Of a stretch of 13,369 nt of DNA, positions 7,645-13,369 are shown piece by piece (position 1 is the stretch's first letter; every line of letters starts with the position of its first letter). Below the pieces are notes generated by a model. The model was not told the origin of the DNA. It saw only the letters and a program-made list of their open reading frames with translations, and made no database searches. This DNA comes from Triparma columacea. Lineage: Eukaryota; Sar; Bolidophyceae; Parmales; Triparmaceae. The position numbers and the translations under genes were made by a program. The stretch is taken from positions 24,767 to 38,135 of the forward strand of contig BRYA01000024.1 of assembly GCA_030267965.1 (NCBI GenBank). The letters are read 5' to 3'.

Positions 7645-8554
7645 TTAAAGCCAACGATACAAGACCCAAATCACCACCAAGGTAATGAAAATTCCCGCGT
7701 AAACAATGTACTTGTCGACGACGTCCCTGTGGGAGGGAGAAGAAAAAGTTAGTTTGGGTGGGGCTGAATAACGAACGAAGAAGGACGGAAACGAGCGCAC
7801 TCAGCACTCTTACCTCCTCTGTATGATCCGCATCGTGCTATTGCTGACGCCCAACGTGGTAGCCATGTCTAGGATTACACGCTTGACGCCTTTCATTCTA
7901 TTTTTCTGATCAACAAGGGAGCTCAGGGAAGCGGAGCCTTGGTTGATTATGTCCCCAAGTAAGTTGGAACTGTGTTCAAGGGACTAGAGAGGGAAGGGGA
8001 CAACGCGTGGGGTGGGGGAGTTAGCTCCGGTGCTGCAGGCCAAAGCAAAACCCCTCCTCTGCCACACGCAATCCTCTCACCTTTGACTCATCCACAAGCT
8101 CGTCCATCTCAGTCATATTGGCGCGCCTTTGCGCGTAGGATGACCCGGCATTGCCCAGAAGCTGCGAGCGAAGGGAAGCTTGGTTGTTAGTAGTCATTGC
8201 AGTCAAAGGCAAGCATTGCGCCAGTTTGGCAGTCTCTCAAATTCATCTCACCTCCTCTCGGTTCTGAAGATTCAACTGCTCGTTGTAGCGATGGTGCGAA
8301 ACACCGTTCCCTCTAGTCCTCAAATCCACGCTCTCCACCCTCAACTCGTTCACCTTTCGCCTCCAAATCTCCCGCTGGGAAGGAGCCTCATTCTGGATCA
8401 ACCCCTCAAGTAGGTTCAACTGACGGTCAAGCTCATCCAAGCTGAAAAAGAGAGACGACGAAGGACAAGCATTATTCTCCACCGAACGAAGCTGGGAGCG
8501 AGCATCATAGGAAAGTTTTCGAGCTTTTGGAAAAAGCTCAACCACTGATGTCAT
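7645..8554 (-). CDS. GOSR2: Membrin (GOSR2/Bos1-type Qb-SNARE)
   Basis: On the minus strand the exons are 8554-8252, 8161-8081, 7983-7814 and 7726-7645. Splice phases match and give 211 residues, the usual length for membrin. The N-terminal part contains SQREIWRRKVNEL (about 60-75), close to the equivalent segment of plant membrins. LLGNAG opens exon 2, and the SNARE helix runs at about 129-185 with LVDQKNRMKGVKRVILDMA and LGVSNSTMRIIQRR. Q154 is the likely central-layer glutamine. A single C-terminal membrane anchor (about 191-211) ends at the stop without a lumenal tail. Membrin is the Qb-SNARE of ER-to-Golgi and early Golgi fusion. All three introns (87-97 bases) contain CTAAC branch-point sites. 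Residues around 25-40 are weakly conserved. A 41-base intron there was considered but would break the frame. The gene is divergent from the HAD gene. Confidence 0.92.
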
Positions 8555-8591
8555 TCTACGCGATTGCTAGGGCCTTTAACCTCCGATTCAA

Positions 8592-8623
<32 letters not shown>

Positions 8624-8856
8624 GCGTCTGAATTCCTGGATTACGACTTTTTAAAATAGGTGTAGTTGGCAAGACCAGCACACTTGTTTTTGCAAGAACA
8701 AAACCCTTTTGCTAAAATTTATGGACCATTTCGCTGTTTAGGAATCATATACTACACACTTTGCTGACTGTATATCTTAGTTCAATTGTGGTGCACTCAC
8801 TCACCTCAAATTCCGCCCCAACCAAATTTCTAATTGCCTCAGCTCTTCATCGAGAT
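8555..8856. promoter_or_regulatory. Divergent intergenic region, membrin/HAD
   Basis: These 302 bases separate the ATG of membrin (minus strand) from the ATG of the HAD gene (plus strand), so promoters and leaders of both must lie here. A GA-rich microsatellite occupies about 8591-8623. Candidate TATA-like sites are TTTTTAAAATAG near 8648 and GTATATC near 8769, but none is convincing. No coding is visible. Confidence 0.4.
8591..8623 (+). repeat. GA dinucleotide microsatellite
   Basis: This is a purine tract built of GA units with interspersed AAA triplets, just upstream of the membrin start on the opposite strand. Read from membrin it is a CT-rich tract within about 70 bases of the ATG, a position common for 5' leader or promoter pyrimidine tracts. 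Confidence 0.9.
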
Positions 8857-9757
8857 ATGGCTGCATCATCACAGCATCCACTGGCAGGCACGCCTCGAAG
8901 GAACGTCTCAGCCATCCTATTTGACCTAGATGGAACCTTGCTTGACACGGAGAGCCTGAGTGACGTGGCCATGCTCCAAGCTTTGAAGGTGCAGGGAGGA
9001 CTAATGCAGAGGCTTAATGGGAAGCTGCCTTGGGAGCTCAAGAGCCGGATCCTGGGGATGCGGGGGAGCGAGTGGTCTCCGATTGTGATCCAGTACTTTC
9101 GATCCACTTTTGGGTTGGGAGATGGGACTCCAGGGAATGAGGAGCTTTCTCCCTCTAAGCTCTGGGGGGACTGGGAGGAGGTGAGCGCATACTTGTGTTT
9201 GTCTCTTCGCTCCTTTTGTTTGTCTCTTCGCTCCTTTCCTTTACTAATCTTCTCATCCCCCTTCACAGAACCTTACCGAGCTCTGTAACGATGTCAAACC
9301 AATGAGGGGAGCCTCTGCTCTTGTGAAAGCTCTTGCGGCCGCTGGAATTCCCATGGCAATAGCTACTAGTAGCCAACAGGATGCGATGGAGGTAAAGAGG
9401 ATGAACAACGAAAACATTTTCTCGCCAATGAGAGCTATCGTTACGGGAGACGATCCCGCCGTTAGGAGAGGAAAACCCTCCCCAGACATATTCCTCGAGG
9501 CAGCCTCGAGGCTTGGCGTGGAACCCTCCGAATGTTTGGTATTTGAGGACAGCATGACTGGAGTTCTAGCTGGTAAAGCCGCGGGCTGCCAGGTTGTCGC
9601 CATCCCAGACCCCAGGAGCGACAAGGTGGAATTCCTAGAGACGGCAGACTGCGTTCTTCGCAGTCTAGAGGATTTCAACGGTGACTCGTTCGGCATAGAA
9701 GGGGTGAGCCTGCGAACAAGTGCGGCTAAGGAGAGGAGACGCTCAAGGAGGGACTGA
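8857..9757 (+). CDS. HAD-superfamily phosphatase, HDHD1/GPP-like
   Basis: Two exons (8857-9180 and 9269-9757) joined in phase 0 encode 270 residues. Motif I is LFDLDGTLLDT with nucleophile D23 and acid/base D25. A helical cap follows (about 30-118). Motif II is AIATSS (T141/S142), motif III lysine is K177 in RGKPSPD, and motif IV is LVFEDSMTGVLAGKAAGC with E201 and D202. The layout and cap match the group containing pseudouridine-5'-phosphatase (HDHD1) and glycerol-3-phosphatase, which dephosphorylate small phosphometabolites. The exact substrate cannot be read from sequence. The first in-frame ATG is 8857. The frame is open upstream without ATG and no clear targeting peptide is seen. The 88-base intron carries a tandemly repeated 20-base unit and a CTAAT site. 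The C-terminal tail is basic and derives from a locally duplicated segment. Confidence 0.88.
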
Positions 9758-9804
9758 AAACTCCCCATAGAGGGGGTGTGCCTACGAGCGAGCGGCTAAG
9801 GAAA
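9694..9804 (+). repeat. Imperfect duplication around the HAD stop codon
   Basis: Bases 9694-9733 and 9766-9804 are related copies offset by 72 bases, so they lie in the same reading frame. The first encodes IEGVSLRTSAAKE within the protein tail. The second, after the TGA at 9755-9757, would encode IEGVCLRASG followed by TAA. The protein end has therefore been reshaped by a short tandem duplication. Confidence 0.6.
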
Positions 9805-9823
9805 ATCTCCCCCAACCAAGGAT

Positions 9824-9894
9824 CAACGAACAACGAACAACGAACAACGAAAACGAACAACGAACAACGAACAACGAAAACGAACAACGAAAAC
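9824..9894 (+). repeat. CAACGAA heptamer minisatellite
   Basis: Seven-base CAACGAA units are arranged in blocks of four, three and one, separated by shortened AACGAA units. This gives a higher-order pattern over about 70 bases. It lies in the 262-base gap between the convergent HAD and ABCG genes, probably in 3' untranslated or spacer DNA. The rest of that gap shows nothing recognisable. Confidence 0.9.
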
Positions 9895-10019
9895 AATGTA
9901 AAAATTGACGGCAGTAATTGACAAAGATTGCAACAAAGATTAAGTTTGCAATTCCAAACATTCCCGTTTTCCCTTTTCTTTCCTCCTCTTACCGATATAA
10001 GTAACCTTCGTCGCGCTTC

Positions 10020-12257
10020 TCAGTCCACCTTTTTTGTGTCAATCTCCATGTACCGCCTCTTGTTCTTCTCGAGCAAATAAAAGGCGAGACAATGCTCTAC
10101 GCACATGAAGATAAGCAAGTAGAGGAAGACTTGCGGAACGCTCATGGTGAAGGACAACTTATCCAGCACCTCCTTCCCAGTCTCTACACAAACCTGGCCC
10201 GGCCGGACGTCGTCGCACGTGAAGGTCACCGAATCGAATTCGTTCTTCGCAAGGCCTTCAAAGGCGAAGCGCATTAGCGAGAGGTACTGGACCCACTGAA
10301 GCCACACGGGAAGACTCTCAATATTGATGTAGAACCCTCCGAACAAAATCATTAGTACGACTGAAATTGGTCCGAGAGAGATGGCGGTTTCGACGTCTGG
10401 GGCCAGGCACGCTATTATCATGCCTAAACCGATAGCGACGAAACCGATAGCAATCAGCATGAGCAAGAAGACGACGAAGTTCATGACACTCCCGGCGCCC
10501 AGGCCTGCCATCCAGAAGACGATCGTTCCGGTGAAGATGGGGCCCAACATGTTAAAGGGGATCTCAGCGAAGAACTTGGACAGGTAGAACGCAGAAACGT
10601 GGTAGCTATTCGAAGCGCGCTCCCTCTCCACCACGACCTTCTCGTTCGTGAAACTATTCAGCACGCCAATCATGTTCCCAAAAGTTTGGTTGATGGTCAA
10701 AAAGAAGAGGAGGCCGGTGCGATCTTGAATTGATTTTTGGTTGTAGCCGGACTCCGAGTAGAGCGCTCCGAGGATGAGACCGAAGAAGATGCCACCTACG
10801 ACCTTGCCAATAGTCGCCATCTTGCTCCTTTTGAGGGTGATGAAAGCTCGCCTGAAGCAAAGTTGAAACTGGCGGAACCAGGAGGACTGGATCTTGAAAG
10901 TCTTGCCCTCCGGGGCTGGGTGGGCGATAGCACCCTCCTCAACATCAGGACTCGACCCAGACTTAGGGCTGGAGACCCATGCGGCGGCAAGGTCTTTGAC
11001 CCTGTGACGGGAGGGGGAGAGGCGACGACCGAAGGAAGTTAGCTTTGAGGCGTGTGCTGCATTCGTGCCATCCTCGTCAATTCTCACCTCGCAAGTGACG
11101 ACACTTCAAGGGTTTTCGACCTGTAATCTGGAGAGACGACATCCATGAAGTAATCGGCGGGGTTGTATAGGGTGGGACAGGGATGCCCACGGTCGGAGAA
11201 GTAGGCAACAGCGTTATCTGCGCTTCCATAGTATATGCAGTTCCCTTCCGAAATGAGCAAGAGCTGATCGAACATTTTGTAGATGGAGGAACGAGGCTGG
11301 TGGATGGAAGCGATCACCGTCCTTCCGTGGGAGGCGAGGTCGCGCATGGCACCCATGACGGACTGAGCTTGGAACGAATCGAGGCCCGACGTGGGCTCGT
11401 CGAGGAACATACACGAGGGGTTCTTGATCAACTCAACCCCGATGTTCGCCCTCTTGCGCTCTGCGGAGAGGACTGCGTTAGCGGAAACGATGCGAGAAAT
11501 TCGCACTCAGACCGATCTCACCTCCTCCTGAGACCCCTCGCTCCTTGGCATCGCCAATGATCGTGTCCCGACACTTGTTCAACCCAAGCTCGTTGATGAT
11601 GGAATCCACATAGTCGTCCTTCTCAGACTGAGTGACTGAGGAAGGGAGCTGAAAGTGGGCTGCCGTCATTAGAGTCTCCTTCACTGTCAAAGCGCTGAAC
11701 ATGGCATCGTCTTGCTGAACGTACGAGGTCAGATGGGAGAACGCCTTCGGGTCGACCTTGCTATTGTTGACCAGGAGGCTTCCGGTGAGGGAAGCACCCT
11801 TAACGACAGGACAGCGGTGGGCAAGAACGTTGAGAAGGGACGTTTTACCAGATCCTGTCGGCCCCATGATGGCAACAAGGGAGCCAGCGGCCGCTTGACC
11901 GGAAATATTCTTCAGGATTGACTTCGTGGTGGTCTCCTGAGTTGTTGTTAGCGACGTTAGCAATACTCCATGTTCTCCCCCTGAAATCATCAGTATGGCT
12001 CACCTTTGATTTCTTGTCATAGGTGGTGATGGAGTAGTTGATGTTCGAAAAGGAGAGGGAAATCGGGTTCGCATTCTGGAGAACGGACAAGCGGGTTGGG
12101 GTTGGCGATGGGCAGGAACGAAACAAGAATTCAGGAATATAAGAATGAAATAAGAATGACTCACCTGCGTTCGATCAGTGGCCACTTGCGTCTTCTTTAT
12201 TGATTCGTCAGCGCCAAGGGTCGCCTCCGGGCTTTCTTGATCGACAATGGCGGTCAT
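10020..12257 (-). CDS. ABCG-family half transporter
   Basis: On the minus strand the exons are 12257-12165, 12075-12004, 11936-11522, 11460-11088 and 11001-10020. All phases match and give 644 residues, the usual half-transporter size. The nucleotide-binding domain comes first, the reversed order typical of ABCG/White. It has Walker A GPTGSGKT (80-87), the Q-loop in SYVQQDD, signature VSGGE (190-194, split by intron 3), Walker B MFLDEP (211-216), the D-loop SGLD and switch H247 in SIHQP. The NPADYFMDVVS motif follows, then a variable linker (about 318-350). An ABC2-type membrane domain has six predicted helices (about 380-640) and an extracellular loop before the last helix holding a CDDVRPGQVC cysteine pair. 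Such proteins dimerise and export lipids, sterols or other hydrophobic compounds. The substrate is unknown. The four introns are 89, 67, 61 and 86 bases. The gene is divergent from the PH-domain gene across 380 bases. Confidence 0.93.
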
Positions 12258-12637
12258 ATTGCGGTACTTGAATTGCTCGTTGAATTATTTAATGGAATTG
12301 AGTGTGAATTGGTCTATTTTCTCGCGTTTCTGAGTTTTGAGATCTGACGACAGAGCTGATGATACTGTACTGATTTGGGCAGAGAAACCGGGCGCTGTCC
12401 GTTTATATTTACATTATCTCCTCGACCCCCCCTCGGCCGTACCGCAAAAATCGATAAAGAGCAGCGCTAATTTCCTTACGTGCATTTTCCCCATAAAAGG
12501 AAGACCTTTGTAGCAAATCGATTAAAATAGACTGAAAATAGACGTTTGGAGGGTTAGTGCTTGTGACATACCAAACTCGAACTTGAAACTTTTAGCATCA
12601 CCTCACCGCGACAGATTGTAGTTTTAAGAGCCAAGCC
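12258..12637. promoter_or_regulatory. Divergent intergenic region, ABCG/PH gene
   Basis: These 380 bases lie between two divergent ATGs. On the minus strand an AAATATAAAC-type site at about 12401-12410 lies roughly 150 bases before the ABCG start. On the plus strand CCATAAAAGG at 12491-12500 lies about 145 bases before the PH-gene start. The two TATA-like sites point outward and are about 85 bases apart, as expected of a compact bidirectional promoter. This is inference from motif and position only. Four GAATT-type pentamers occur at about 12270-12318. No coding is visible. Confidence 0.3.
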
Positions 12638-13369
12638 ATGGCGTCTTTAGTGGATGATCGTTCCCCTAGGTATGGAAACAGCAGTTTGTCCTCTCCGAAA
12701 TCGAAAAGTAGAAACTCTTCAATAATGGGGAAGCTTCGTAGTGGGTTGAGCAGCTTCGGAAGCTTGGGGAACACCGAACCGATCATTATATCGGGGTGGC
12801 TGTGGAAGCTTAAGCGGAACCCACAGGCCATGAGCATCTCAGACTGGAACAAGAGATTCTTCACGATCGAGGGGGATTACATGTACTGGCACAAGACGAA
12901 AGGTGGGTAAGGGGGGGGGGGGGGTTAAGGGGAGGTAATGAGGAGTGGATGTCCGGGGGGATAGAGAGGGGGGTTCAAGGTCGGGGAGCTAGGTTTTGGG
13001 GAGTGTGGGTGTCAAAGAGTGGGCGAGCAGAGAGATTTCATACTTGTCAATTTCTCGTACCTTCCCAGCTAACCATCCCCTCAATACCCCCTCCACTGTT
13101 AGGCTCCGAACGCTCAGGAAAAGTGAAAATCTCCGACATAAAGTCAGTGAAAATAGTTAGTAACTCACGTCCCATCACGCTACCTCCCAAGGAGGATAAG
13201 AACCCTACGTTCCTCGTCAAGGCTAGGGAGCGGACGCTGTTCCTAAGGAGCGACAGGGCAAAGGACGTCGACCGGTGGGTTAGGATGATCCAGATGCAGT
13301 GCGACTTGAGGAACGGGGGTACATCCCAGGGTCCCAAGTGCGAAAAGGTGAGCGGGGGGTGGGGGGGGG
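12638..13369 (+). CDS. PH-domain protein, 5' part (runs off window)
   Basis: Exons 12638-12902 and 13103-13347 join in phase 1 and give 170 residues before a GTGAGC donor at 13348. The gene continues beyond the right edge. A Ser/Lys/Arg-rich N-terminus (about 1-45) precedes a complete pleckstrin-homology domain at about 51-152. It starts SGWLWKLKRN, continues DWNKRFFTIEGDYMYW and ends in the helix carrying the invariant tryptophan, DVDRWVRMIQMQ. PH domains bind phosphoinositides or protein partners and bring the protein to membranes. What follows the domain decides the function and is not visible. The 200-base intron is the longest well-supported one here. It begins GTGGGTAAGG, contains a 14-base G run (12911-12924), and ends with CTAAC, a pyrimidine tract and GTTAG. 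A second donor GTAAGG at 12907 exists, but its phase does not fit exon 2. Confidence 0.85.
12911..12924 (+). repeat. G14 homopolymer in the first PH-gene intron
   Basis: Fourteen consecutive Gs lie eight bases inside the intron, within a longer G-rich stretch to about 13010. The right end of the window at 13352-13369 is again almost pure G, just after the next donor. G-rich sequence directly after a 5' splice site can act as an intronic splicing enhancer or form a quadruplex. Here this is only a possibility. Confidence 0.85.

Noticed and set aside
8455..8495. A possible 41-base intron in membrin exon 1 (GTGGAG to TTTTTCAG)
   Set aside because: Removal shifts the frame and brings an immediate stop, while the unspliced reading gives a full-length membrin of 211 residues.
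10737..11042. Plus-strand open frames across the ABCG gene
   Set aside because: They are antisense to well-conserved ABCG exons and match no family.

Overview
This window is nuclear DNA from a microbial eukaryote with small, densely packed genes. Fourteen introns could be placed in five genes. All are GT-AG, mostly 61 to 113 bases long, and most carry a CTAAC, TTAAC or CTAAT branch-point-like site. The gene set is a FYVE+SYLF endosomal protein, a membrin SNARE of plant-like sequence, an ABCG half transporter, a CW-domain chromatin reader, a HAD phosphatase and a PH-domain protein. Together they suggest an alga or stramenopile-type protist. The species cannot be fixed from the sequence.

Layout: bases 1 to about 1070 hold no recognisable gene, only splice-signal-like sites, a 14-base palindrome and two copies of a G-rich short repeat. 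A tandem repeat of 155-base units (1072 to about 1470) runs to within 8 bases of the first ATG of a six-exon, 1030-residue gene on the + strand (1479-5092). That protein has an N-terminal C2H2 finger and a central CW zinc finger. Bases 5093-6011 hold coding-like debris and a broken PfkB sugar-kinase fragment that ends inside a third copy of the G-rich repeat. An intronless FYVE+SYLF gene (+, 6012-7553) then converges on a four-exon membrin gene (-, 8554-7645). A two-exon HAD phosphatase (+, 8857-9757) follows and converges on a five-exon ABCG half transporter (-, 12257-10020). The first two exons of a PH-domain gene (+, from 12638) run off the right edge.

Functionally this is an ordinary chromosomal neighbourhood and not an operon or a mobile island. 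Two neighbours (FYVE+SYLF and membrin) act in endomembrane traffic and the PH protein probably binds membranes, but nothing shows joint regulation. The unusual parts are in the first 6 kb: the C2H2+CW protein with its tandem-repeat 5' flank, the dispersed G-rich repeat at the PfkB breakpoint, and 14-base G runs in a coding exon and in an intron. No tRNA, rRNA, CRISPR array, transposase or viral replication gene was seen.
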